A stretch of 9,452 bases of DNA, from assembly GCA_041402045.1 (NCBI GenBank), contig JAWKSZ010000114.1:1-9452 (forward strand), read 5' to 3'. Positions 1 to 5,627 of this stretch are shown here, one piece after another. The notes under the pieces were generated by a model. It saw only the letters and a list, made by a program, of their open reading frames with translations, made no database searches and was not told the DNA's origin. Each line of letters starts with the position of its first letter. Position 1 is the first letter of the stretch. The stretch is from JAGQRJ01 sp041402045 (GTDB lineage Bacteria > Planctomycetota > J058). The position numbers were made by a program, and so were the translations under genes.

Positions 1-628
1 GTCCGCCCGCGTCGGTGCGCGCGGGACCGCGCCGGAGGTAGGTGCTGGGGTCGCCCTCGAGGGTCACGCTGGCGCGGGGGATCGGCTCGCCTCCCGCCCC
101 CAGCACCGCGACCTGGACCGCGTGCGCGAGGTGCGCGCGCACCTCCAACGTGCAGGTCGCGCCCGAGGTCACGCGCACCGTCTCGAGCCGCTGGTCCTCG
201 GCGTCCACCAGCTCGAACCCGGCCGGCGCGGCGCCGTCGACCTCGACCCCGAGCACGTAGTCCCCAGGGTCGAGGCTGGCGGCGAAGCCTCCGTCGGGCG
301 CCGTCGGGGGGAGCGTCAGGGCGCCGCCACCTCGTCGCAGGAGGAGGAGCTCTGCGCCGCCGAGCGGGCGCCGGTCCTCGTCCAGGACCCGGCCCACCAG
401 GCGACCCGTCGTGCGGGCCGGCGCGGACGCGTCCTCGACGACCGGCACGAGCGAGGCGAGGGCCGGCGCGGCCGCGGGCGCGGGCGGCGCGCTCGCGCGG
501 CGCGGCGTCCCCCGGGACGTGGGGATCAAGGCCGGGGCCCAGTCCGAGGTGCCCCACAGCGCGCCGAGCAGCCCGCACACCGCGCAGGCGGCTGCCGCCT
601 GAGCGCCCCGACGCAGCGCATGGGCCAT
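1..628 (-). CDS. Secreted protein with carboxypeptidase-regulatory-like (CnaB-type) modules, partial
   Basis: The frame stays open from an ATG at 628 to the left edge, giving 209 visible residues with the 3' end missing. The start is supported by a Shine-Dalgarno GAGGTGA at 632-638, just before the ATG. Residues 1-33 look like a signal or anchor segment (basic MAHALRRGAQ, then an Ala/Leu-rich stretch). Residues 35-75 form an Ala/Pro/Arg-rich linker. Residues 75-145 fit a carboxypeptidase-regulatory-like beta-sandwich: GRLVGRVLDEDRRPLGGAEL, then DGGF, then a PGDYVLGVEV-type strand. A second module starts near residue 165 (VQVAVLGAGGEPIPRASVTL) and is cut by the edge. Such modules are structural or binding domains in large exported proteins; they do not by themselves predict an enzyme. 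The plus-strand reading frames here are Arg-rich shadows. Export and module type are fairly secure; the overall function is unknown. Confidence 0.75.
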   Translation of the reverse strand, partial: MAHALRRGAQAAAACAVCGLLGALWGTSDWAPALIPTSRGTPRRASAPPAPAAAPALASLVPVVEDASAPARTTGRLVGRVLDEDRRPLGGAELLLLRRGGGALTLPPTAPDGGFAASLDPGDYVLGVEVDGAAPAGFELVDAEDQRLETVRVTSGATCTLEVRAHLAHAVQVAVLGAGGEPIPRASVTLEGDPSTYLRRGPARTDAGG

Positions 629-769
629 GGGTCACCTCGGCCCCGGGCAGAGCAAGCCCCCGGCCTCACCCTAAGTCCTGACTGCGGGACCCGTCCCCCA
701 GCCCCAAGCCGCCAGAACCAGCCAGCCCTGGTCGCGGCCGACCACGCGCCCGCGACTCCAATCCCCGAC

Positions 770-803
770 CGGGGAGTGTCCTCCGGGAACGCCGGACTCC
801 CCG
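770..803. repeat. Bulged inverted repeat in the intergenic region
   Basis: In the stretch between the VOC gene stop (916) and the next start (628), CGGGGAG (770-776) pairs perfectly with CTCCCCG (797-803). Inside it, TCCGG (782-786) pairs with CCGGA (792-796) around a GAACG loop, leaving TGTCC bulged on one side. There is no T-tract on either side, so a classical intrinsic terminator is not supported. It could help end VOC transcription or lie in the leader of the downstream gene. Nothing else recognisable is seen in 639-915. Confidence 0.4.
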
Positions 804-915
804 ACCTGCTCCCGCTCCTCGTCGCCGCGGTCTCTCCCTTCACCGGAGGGCTGAGCGGCCTCGCGCTTCGCCGAGGTCGAGCGCACCGCCGGGCGGCCCG
901 CGCCTCCAGCGTCGG

Positions 916-1236
916 TCAAGCTCCCGGGCTGAGGCTCCCGATCCGCACCAGGGTCCCGTTCTCGTCGACGACGTGGAACTCGCGCAGCCCCCAGGGCTGG
1001 TCGACGATCGGGGCGAGCCGCGGGATCCCCTCGGTCGGGAGCCCCGCGAGCGCCATGCTCGCGTAGACCGCGTCCACGTCGTCCACCCGCAGGTAGCACA
1101 TGGCGTAGGAGCTCGCGGGGTCGAGGGACTCGAAGCCCGGCGAGGAGACGTGGAGCTCGATCGCTCCGCGGTGGAGCACGGCGTAGCCCGGGTAGACGGA
1201 GCCGGCGACGAACCCCAGGCGCTCCCAGAAGGCCAC
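916..1236 (-). CDS. Bleomycin-resistance-like VOC (glyoxalase fold) protein with its 5' end displaced by an insertion
   Basis: The protein has 106 residues from a GTG at 1236. It has the layout of bleomycin-resistance-type vicinal oxygen chelate proteins: VAFWERLGF, then GYAVLHRGAIELHV, then YLRVDDVDAVYASMALAG, then PWGLREFHVVDENGTLVRIG. Family members are usually about 120 residues, dimerise, and bind and sequester glycopeptide drugs or related ligands; the substrate here is unknown. The expected first beta strand is encoded upstream of the GTG in the same frame (PILPARRLEAT, 1237-1269), with no start codon in front of it. The expected start, MTDRAIP, lies at 1374-1394 in another frame, separated by a structured insert. 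Translation from GTG 1236 would lack the first strand and has no clear ribosome binding site, so the gene is probably impaired. Family assignment is secure; functionality is doubtful. Confidence 0.75.
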   Translation of the reverse strand: MAFWERLGFVAGSVYPGYAVLHRGAIELHVSSPGFESLDPASSYAMCYLRVDDVDAVYASMALAGLPTEGIPRLAPIVDQPWGLREFHVVDENGTLVRIGSLSPGA

Positions 1237-1266
1237 GGTGGCTTCGAGGCGGCGGGCCGGAAGGAT

Positions 1267-1373
1267 CGGGAGGACGGGCGAGGGGGGGAACGACTGCGTG
1301 GGGAGTTCAGCCCCCGTCCGAGCGATCCCTAGTCCGCCGCAGGCGGCGTGGCAGCGGAGCTGCCACCAAGACA
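1267..1373. mobile_element. 107-bp structured insertion (MITE/REP-like) splitting the VOC gene
   Basis: Removing 107 bp (1267-1373) from the minus strand joins codons ATG..ATC-CC to G-ATC-CTT and gives the in-frame N-terminus MTDRAIPILPARRLEATVAF, which is typical of the family. On the plus strand the insert contains GGACGGG (1272-1278) pairing with CCCGTCC (1313-1319); CCGCC-GCA-GGCGG (1334-1346); and GTGGCAGC-GGA-GCTGCCAC (1348-1366). In addition GCGATCCC (1322-1329) pairs with GGGATCGC (1375-1382), which closes the last two hairpins into a three-way junction; the distal half of that stem belongs to the old gene. A 6-bp direct repeat, GGATCG, occurs at 1263-1268 and 1376-1381, so a 113-bp insert with a target duplication is an alternative; it also restores frame. 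No coding capacity is seen. Copy number elsewhere is unknown, so mobility is inferred. Confidence 0.6.
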
Positions 1374-1394
1374 GGGGATCGCGCGGTCGGTCAT
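1329..1394 (-). pseudogene. Detached 5' end of the VOC gene, now a 21-codon ORF
   Basis: An ATG at 1394 begins MTDRAIP, a start seen in many bleomycin-resistance-like proteins, in which MTDRAIPxLPxRD is common. From 1373 on, the frame enters the inserted DNA (CLGGSSAATPPAAD) and stops at TAG, 1329-1331. A GAGGGATACT stretch lies about 10 nt upstream of the ATG; it could serve as a weak ribosome binding site or, through GATACT, as a -10 element for near-leaderless transcription. Only codons 1-7 (1374-1394) look ancestral. It could alternatively be read as a leader peptide, but the exact frame restoration when the insert is removed favours a broken gene. Confidence 0.55.
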
Positions 1395-1432
1395 GGGTGC
1401 AGTATCCCTCGCCCGCGGCTGAGACCCACCCC

Positions 1433-1448
1433 CGTCCAGCCCTGGACG
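1433..1448. repeat. 16-bp inverted repeat in the divergent intergenic region
   Basis: CGTCCA (1433-1438) and TGGACG (1443-1448) form a perfect 6-bp inverted repeat around GCCC. It lies between the displaced VOC start (1394, minus) and the PG-binding gene (1545, plus), where an operator or leader hairpin could sit. No T-tract follows. In GC-rich DNA such a short repeat may be chance. Confidence 0.3.
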
Positions 1449-1469
1449 CCCTGCGAGGGTGAGCCCGAC

Positions 1470-1497
1470 CGTCGCCTCCAAGTTTCCAGTGGCGACG
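1470..1497. repeat. 7-bp inverted repeat with 14-nt spacer upstream of the PG-binding gene
   Basis: CGTCGCC (1470-1476) pairs perfectly with GGCGACG (1491-1497) across an A/T-richer spacer, TCCAAGTTTCCAGT, about 47 bp before the ATG at 1545. The position suits an operator or a 5'-leader hairpin for the downstream operon. I see no convincing -35/-10 pair around it, so any regulatory role is only inferred. Confidence 0.35.
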
Positions 1498-1544
1498 ACT
1501 TAGGCCGCGGAACGGGGCGTGCTGAAGCCCAGGCGGAGGAACCC

Positions 1545-3518
1545 ATGCGCACGCTCTGGATCCTGTCGCTGGCCGCCCTCGGCGCGGTCGCGACTGCCCC
1601 CGCCGACCAACCCAGCCGCGAGCGGCTCGAGGCCCTGCTCGGCGAGTCCGACGTCCTGAACAGCCCCCTGCGCCTGCTCCACGCCCTGGGGACGCGCGAG
1701 CTCGACCTCGACCGCGCGGACCTCGAGGCCGCGGTCACCGACGCCCACCCGTCCTGGGTCCGGGCGCTGCTCGGGCGCGCGACGCGGGTCAGCGCCCACG
1801 GGGGCCAGGTGGCCCTCGACCACCCCGACGGCCTGCGCCTGACCGGCTCCCAGGGCTCCCTGGGCTTCGCCCGCGAGCTGCGCTACGCCGTCGAGGGTCG
1901 CGACCTGAAGGACGTCCGCGGCCTGTTCCAGGCCGACCCCGGTCAGGAGTTCCGCGCCCTGAGCGCCGCCCCCAACGCGGGCCCCGAGGCGCCTGCCGAG
2001 CCCAGCGGCGGGCTGCTGGGCGCCCTCGCCCCGGTCGCCGGCGACAGCACCCCGCCCCTGGCCCCGGGGGACGAGGGCGACGCCGTCCGCGAGCTCCAGG
2101 AGCGACTGAACGCGCACCGCGCCGCCGCGGGCCTCGAGCCGATCGCCGTCGACGGCGTGTTCGGCCCCCAGACCGAGGCCGCGCTGCGCGCCTTCCAGCA
2201 AGGCGCCGGCGGGTTCGCGACCGGGGTCCTGGACGCGGAGACCGAGCGCGCCCTGGCCGAGGCCCCGGCCAGCGCCGACAGCACGGGTCCCCTGCGCCGC
2301 GGCGCCGAGGGCCCGGAGGTGCGCGCGCTCCAACAGCGGCTCAACGACCACCGCGCGGCGGCCAACCTGCCGTCGATCGGCGTCGACGGCGACTTCGGCC
2401 CCCAGACCGAGGGCGCGGTCCAGACCTTCCAGCAGCGCGCCGGGCTGCCCGCGAGCGGCGTGGTCGACGACGCCACCGCCCAGGCCCTCGCCGCCCAGCC
2501 CGCCCCCCCGACCCAGACCGCGCTGCGCCGCGGCGCCGAGGGCCCCGAGGTCGAGGCGCTCCAGCGTCGCCTGAACGAGCACCGCGCCGGCGCGGGCCTC
2601 GCCCCGATCGGCGTCGACGGCGACTTCGGCCCGGCGACCGAGCGCGCGGTCCAGGCCTTCCAGCAAGGCGCCAGCCTGCCGGCCACCGGGGTCGTCGACG
2701 ACGCCACCGCGCGCGCCCTGCTCCAGCCCCCGCCCCCGGTCCCCACCGCGCCGGCGCCCACCGGCGGGACCCGGGTCCTGACCCTGCCCGCGCGGCCCGC
2801 GGGCGCGATCGGCGGCGGCGCGTTCATGACCCGCGCGATCGGGCAGTCGACGTCGACCCGCGAGGCGGCCCTCGTGTCCGAGGTCCAGCGCGGCAACGTC
2901 CCCGGCTTCCTGCGCACCCTGCGCCCGGTGACCTTCGCCGGCGGCGGCCACCGCGTGACCCTCTACGTGAGCCCCGACTACGTCTCGGTGGGCAGCGACC
3001 AGGACTTCGTGCGGGTGCCCATGACCCCGGGCGCCGCGCAGCGGATCGCGGACCTCACCGGCTGCGTGCTCCCCACGACCCGGATCGTGGACGCGATCTA
3101 CCGCCAGGCGCAGGTCAAGCTCACGCCGCTGACCCAGACCCCGGACGCGACCATGACCACCCCGCGGATCTTCCTCGAGCACGACCGCCGGGTGCGGGCG
3201 CAGTTCGCGAGCGCCGGAGGCCAGCTCGGGCTGCTCACCGCCGGCCACAAGAAGGACGTGGTCAACACCGCGCGGCTGGTGACCCGCCCGACCCAGGTCG
3301 CGATCTACGGCTGGCACCGCCCGAGCGGGAACCCGATCCAGCCCCTGAGCCTGGTCCACGGCCGGGGCTACGCCGACTACAGCCACGGCGTGCGCCTCGT
3401 GCACCAGAGCGCCGACGTCGACGGCAGCCCGCGCCGGATCGCGGACGTGCTGCGCGACCCCGCCCTGGCCCCGCTGATCAGCAGCGAGGGCGTGCTGCGC
3501 AGCGCGCGGCTGCCCTAG
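1545..3518 (+). CDS. Secreted protein with three peptidoglycan-binding domains and an unknown C-terminal domain
   Basis: The protein has 657 residues. The start is fixed by a strong GGAGGAA just upstream of the ATG. Residues 1-18 form a signal peptide ending ATA (type I site). Residues 20-145 are a helical region of no known family. Three PG_binding_1 repeats follow at about 171-238, 248-316 and 326-393, each with the pattern LQxRLNxHR, then G(V/I).VDG.FGPxTExAvxxFQQ, then G(V)(V/L)D; repeats 2 and 3 are nearly identical. A Pro-rich linker (395-408) leads to a C-terminal domain (about 430-650) containing VTLYVSPDYVSVGSDQDF, GHKKDVV (568-573), YGWH (588-591) and DYSHGVRLV (611-619). The spaced His and Asp residues could form a metal or catalytic site, but this is inference. 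The protein probably acts at the cell wall in the periplasm. It is followed 4 bp later by the next gene. Domain calls are firm; the enzymatic role is unknown. Confidence 0.88.
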   Translation: MRTLWILSLAALGAVATAPADQPSRERLEALLGESDVLNSPLRLLHALGTRELDLDRADLEAAVTDAHPSWVRALLGRATRVSAHGGQVALDHPDGLRLTGSQGSLGFARELRYAVEGRDLKDVRGLFQADPGQEFRALSAAPNAGPEAPAEPSGGLLGALAPVAGDSTPPLAPGDEGDAVRELQERLNAHRAAAGLEPIAVDGVFGPQTEAALRAFQQGAGGFATGVLDAETERALAEAPASADSTGPLRRGAEGPEVRALQQRLNDHRAAANLPSIGVDGDFGPQTEGAVQTFQQRAGLPASGVVDDATAQALAAQPAPPTQTALRRGAEGPEVEALQRRLNEHRAGAGLAPIGVDGDFGPATERAVQAFQQGASLPATGVVDDATARALLQPPPPVPTAPAPTGGTRVLTLPARPAGAIGGGAFMTRAIGQSTSTREAALVSEVQRGNVPGFLRTLRPVTFAGGGHRVTLYVSPDYVSVGSDQDFVRVPMTPGAAQRIADLTGCVLPTTRIVDAIYRQAQVKLTPLTQTPDATMTTPRIFLEHDRRVRAQFASAGGQLGLLTAGHKKDVVNTARLVTRPTQVAIYGWHRPSGNPIQPLSLVHGRGYADYSHGVRLVHQSADVDGSPRRIADVLRDPALAPLISSEGVLRSARLP

Positions 3519-3522
3519 CGCC

Positions 3523-4026
3523 ATGGGGTTGGTGCAGCGGGTCCTGCGCTCGGTCGGCGGGCGGCTGAAGGCCGTCGGGGCCGAGCCCCCGACGCTCGAC
3601 GCCTGGCCCCCCGGGCTGCTCGACGCCCGGGAGCTCGCGCGCTACCCGACCCCCGGGCACCTCCTGCGCGCGCTGTGCCGCGCCAGCGAGCGCCTCCGCG
3701 ACCTGTTCGGCGACGGCCTCGAGCCCGAGACGCCGCTGCACGACCCCTGGCTCGTGCGCGCCCTCGACGCCTACACCGCCGCCCTCGGCTTGCTCGTGAC
3801 CCGTGACCCCCGGGCGCTGCGCGCCCTGCGCCCGACGCTGTGGGCGGCGGTCCCGGTCCTGATCGCCGACGTCGCCGCCTTCCCCGACTACACCTGCGAA
3901 TCCCGGCTGCGCGCGACCCTGCTCGCGATCTCGGCGGCGCTGCGCAGCGACCCCGAGCTCCGCGCCGCGGGGGAGGCGCTCACCCGCGGGATCGACGCCG
4001 CCGCGCAGCTCACCCTCGGATTCTGA
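3523..4026 (+). CDS. Hypothetical protein, 167 aa, coupled to the PG-binding gene
   Basis: I do not recognise this protein. The ATG lies 4 bp after the upstream stop, so the two genes are probably co-transcribed and perhaps translationally coupled; no separate Shine-Dalgarno is evident because it would fall inside the upstream gene. The sequence is rich in Leu, Ala and Arg and predicted largely helical, with an N-terminal basic amphipathic start (MGLVQRVLRSVGGRLKAVG), a Pro-rich stretch at about 21-31 (EPPTLDAWPPG), and a moderately hydrophobic segment WAAVPVLIADVAAF at about residues 107-120. No signal peptide or clear transmembrane helix is seen. Close coupling suggests a role linked to the wall-binding partner, but that is inference from position only. 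Confidence 0.65.
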   Translation: MGLVQRVLRSVGGRLKAVGAEPPTLDAWPPGLLDARELARYPTPGHLLRALCRASERLRDLFGDGLEPETPLHDPWLVRALDAYTAALGLLVTRDPRALRALRPTLWAAVPVLIADVAAFPDYTCESRLRATLLAISAALRSDPELRAAGEALTRGIDAAAQLTLGF

Positions 4027-4088
4027 GCGGGGCCGACGGGGCTTGCTCCGTGCCGGCGGCTGCGTAGGGTCGAGGGCCAGGAGCCGTC

Positions 4089-4598
4089 ATGCCCAAGAAG
4101 AAGGCCGCGCCCAGGAAGAAGGCCGCGCCCACGAAGAAGGCCGCGCCCACGAAGAAGGCCGCGCCCAGGAAGCCGCTCCCGAAGAACGCGCAAGGGGTGA
4201 CCCTGCTCTCGGGCGGGAACCCGCAGATCCCCAAGGGCGACGGGCGCGCGCCGGTGCAGGCCTACCTCGACGCGCTGCCGGACTGGAAGCAGGCGGTGGG
4301 CGTCCACGTGGACGGCCTGGTGCGGCGCCTGGTCCCGGACGTGCGCATGGCCGTGCGCTGGAACACCCCGTTCTACGGGGTCGAAGGCGAGGGCTGGTTC
4401 CTGTCCTTCCACTGCATGACGCGCTACGTGAAGGTCGCGCTGCACAACGGGAGCGAGCTCGAGCCCCCGCTCCCGGTCGCGTCCAAGCACCCCCGCGTGC
4501 GCTACGTGCACCTGCACGAGGACGACCCCCTCGAGGACGAGCCGCTGGCGAGCTGGATCCGCCAGGCCGCCGCGCTGCCTGGGGACCCGATCTTCTGA
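4089..4598 (+). CDS. DUF1801 (YdhG/YjbR/CyaY-like) protein with a histone-H1-like N-terminal tail
   Basis: The protein has 169 residues. The start is supported by AGGAG five to six bases before the ATG. Residues 1-29 are a Lys/Ala/Pro tail (KKAAPR/T repeated four times) like those of histone H1 or HU-type tails, suggesting nucleic-acid binding or a disordered basic extension. Residues 50-169 match the DUF1801 fold: VQAYLDALPDWKQAV, then VRRLVPDVRMAVRWNTPFYG, then GWFLSFHCMTRYVKVALHNG, ending LASWIRQAAALPG. The family is small and soluble and has no agreed biochemical role. The gene begins 62 bp after the upstream hypothetical gene and converges on the zinc protein gene with only 23 bp between stops. 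The domain assignment is firm; the role of the tail is inferred. Confidence 0.85.
   Translation: MPKKKAAPRKKAAPTKKAAPTKKAAPRKPLPKNAQGVTLLSGGNPQIPKGDGRAPVQAYLDALPDWKQAVGVHVDGLVRRLVPDVRMAVRWNTPFYGVEGEGWFLSFHCMTRYVKVALHNGSELEPPLPVASKHPRVRYVHLHEDDPLEDEPLASWIRQAAALPGDPIF
4098..4169 (+). repeat. Four tandem 18-bp coding repeats (KKAAP-R/T)
   Basis: Four contiguous 18-bp units, AAGAAGGCCGCGCCCASG, at 4098-4115, 4116-4133, 4134-4151 and 4152-4169, differ only at the second base of the last codon (AGG or ACG). They encode the basic tail of the DUF1801 protein. Near-identical units of this kind can expand or contract by slippage, so tail length probably varies between strains. Confidence 0.9.
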
Positions 4599-4621
4599 GG
4601 CCGGCCTTGCGGGTCCGCGGC

Positions 4622-5245
4622 TCAGCGTTCCCAGATTCGATACACGCCCACGATCGGCGACGCCGAGAGGTTCCAGGTCTGCTCGGTGTAGACGCGCTGC
4701 ATGTCCGCCTCCGGGTCCGCGACGAACACGCCCGCCGGCCTGGTGCCGCCGTCGAAGAAGAGCGCCAGCCCCTCGGGCGTGCTCTCGAGCCGCTCCAAAC
4801 CCGTCCAGCCCAGCGCCTCGAGCTCGCCCGCGGGGTCGTCGCTCGGCCGCAGGCGGTAGCGCGCGGCCCAGGCTCGCAGCTCGATCCCCCGATCCAGGAA
4901 GTGGTCGTCGTCCCAGCGGTGCGTTCGGACCGCGTGCGCATACAGGCGCGCGGAGCGTAGGGACGACAGCTCGGGGACGTAGCGCTCCGTGGCCTCGGAG
5001 AACGTGCCCCCGACGATTCGGGCGACCCAGATCGCGAACAGCACGCCGACCACGCTCGCCCAGCGCGGTGTTCCCCTCCTGTTAACGGGGGGAGGCTCGA
5101 CGCGCACGCGTCGGCCCCCGCTGCAGCCGAGGGTTGGGCAGCGGGTCACGTCGCGCCAGCAGTCCGGGTGCAGGAGGGTGCCGCACCCTTGGCAGGGCGC
5201 GGCACCCTTTGCGGGTGCATGGCAATAGGCGCAGCGCAGGGACAC
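4622..5245 (-). CDS. Prokaryotic RING-type zinc protein with one transmembrane segment
   Basis: The protein has 207 residues from a GTG at 5245, chosen because GGGGAG lies upstream and the zinc motif then starts at residue 5. A TTG at 5293 in the same frame would add 16 residues but has no visible ribosome binding site. The N-terminus carries ordered ligands C5, C8, C18, C21, H26, C29, C36 and C41 (CAYC, CQGCG, LHPDCW, CPTLGC), the cross-brace layout of prokaryotic RING/zinc-ribbon domains. After a basic linker, residues about 63-80 (WASVVGVLFAIWVARIVG) form a membrane helix. The rest (about 85-207) is an unrecognised soluble domain ending VGVYRIWER. Two zinc ions and anchoring with the zinc domain inside are inferred from family knowledge and the basic residues before the helix. 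RING-like domains often mediate protein contacts; ubiquitin-ligase activity is not implied. Confidence 0.72.
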   Translation of the reverse strand: MSLRCAYCHAPAKGAAPCQGCGTLLHPDCWRDVTRCPTLGCSGGRRVRVEPPPVNRRGTPRWASVVGVLFAIWVARIVGGTFSEATERYVPELSSLRSARLYAHAVRTHRWDDDHFLDRGIELRAWAARYRLRPSDDPAGELEALGWTGLERLESTPEGLALFFDGGTRPAGVFVADPEADMQRVYTEQTWNLSASPIVGVYRIWER

Positions 5246-5481
5246 GGACGGCGGCTCCCCGCTCAGCGTGGCCCCGCCGACCCCCTGCCGCAATGAGGTG
5301 CCCGCGGACCCCAGCGCTCCCAGGCGAGGATCAACCGCTCGAACGCGAGGCCGTAGCCGCTCAGCCTGCCGGCGATCAGGGCGACATCAAGCTCGGCCAG
5401 GCCAGCCGGCTCGGCGCACTGTGCTCGAACTCGCCCGGGTCCCGGGTAGACCGCGCAGCCTCGCGGCGCCTCCGGAACGAG
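5246..5481. other. Intergenic region without a convincing gene
   Basis: Between the zinc protein start and the hairpin after tRNA-Pro I see no gene with a supported start. One minus-strand frame is open across the region and reads like protein in part (AELDVALIAGRLSGYG), but it begins inside the tRNA and ends inside the zinc gene in another frame, so it may be decayed sequence. The region must hold the promoter of the zinc protein gene, although I cannot pick out a clear -35/-10 pair. Confidence 0.45.
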
Positions 5482-5512
5482 AAAGCCCCTCGACCAGAGG
5501 TCGAGGGGCTTT
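5482..5512 (-). terminator. Perfect 14-bp stem hairpin directly 3' of tRNA-Pro
   Basis: AAAGCCCCTCGACC (5482-5495) pairs perfectly with GGTCGAGGGGCTTT (5499-5512) around a 3-nt loop. On the minus strand it begins one base after the tRNA discriminator base and ends in a short TTT, so it fits an intrinsic terminator for the tRNA transcript. The flanking A and T runs make it symmetric, so it could also stop plus-strand transcription. Confidence 0.75.
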
Positions 5513-5513
5513 T

Positions 5514-5588
5514 TCGGGGTGACTGGATTCGAACCAGCGGCCTCCACGTCCCGAACGTGGCGCTCTAACCATGCTGAGCCACACCCCG
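5514..5588 (-). tRNA. tRNA-Pro (anticodon CGG)
   Basis: On the minus strand the 75-nt gene folds fully. The acceptor stem is CGGGGTG/CACCCCG with discriminator A; the D arm is GCTC-GAGC; the anticodon stem is CCACG/CGTGG with loop TTCGGGA (anticodon CGG, reading CCG codons); the T arm is GCTGG-TTCGAAT-CCAGT. The C1-G72 pair with A73 is the usual identity set of bacterial tRNA-Pro. The 3' CCA is not encoded, so a CCA-adding enzyme is needed. It lies 32 bp downstream of lexA on the same strand and may be read through from it or from its own promoter. Confidence 0.95.
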
Positions 5589-5598
5589 AGAAGGCGAG

Positions 5599-5627
5599 AT
5601 CCTAGCCTGGGCGGGGCGGGTCAGCAA
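5599..5627 (-). promoter_or_regulatory. Candidate sigma70-type promoter for tRNA-Pro
   Basis: On the minus strand, TTGCTG (5622-5627) is separated by exactly 17 bp from TAGGAT (5599-5604). Transcription would then begin near 5592, about 4 nt before the mature tRNA 5' end. The -35 box overlaps the lexA stop codon. The match to consensus is moderate and the spacer is very GC-rich. Confidence 0.4.

Noticed and set aside
770..803. Intrinsic terminator for the VOC gene
   Set aside because: The stem is bulged and lacks a T-tract on either strand, and it lies over 100 nt beyond the stop; kept only as an inverted repeat.
122..1066. Long plus-strand open frame over the left region
   Set aside because: The product is Arg/Gly-rich low-complexity sequence antisense to two genes that read as real protein families; typical shadow in GC-rich DNA.
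1500..3524. 674-residue minus-strand open frame opposite the PG-binding gene
   Set aside because: It mirrors the codon bias and repeats of the plus-strand gene, whose signal peptide, domains and ribosome binding site are clear.
4098..4169. CRISPR-like or regulatory repeat array
   Set aside because: Units are contiguous without spacers and in frame with the DUF1801 protein, so they are coding tandem repeats.
5263..5547. 94-residue minus-strand frame between the tRNA and the zinc protein gene
   Set aside because: Its only ATG lies within the tRNA and it has no ribosome binding site or family match; part could be decayed coding sequence, but this cannot be shown.
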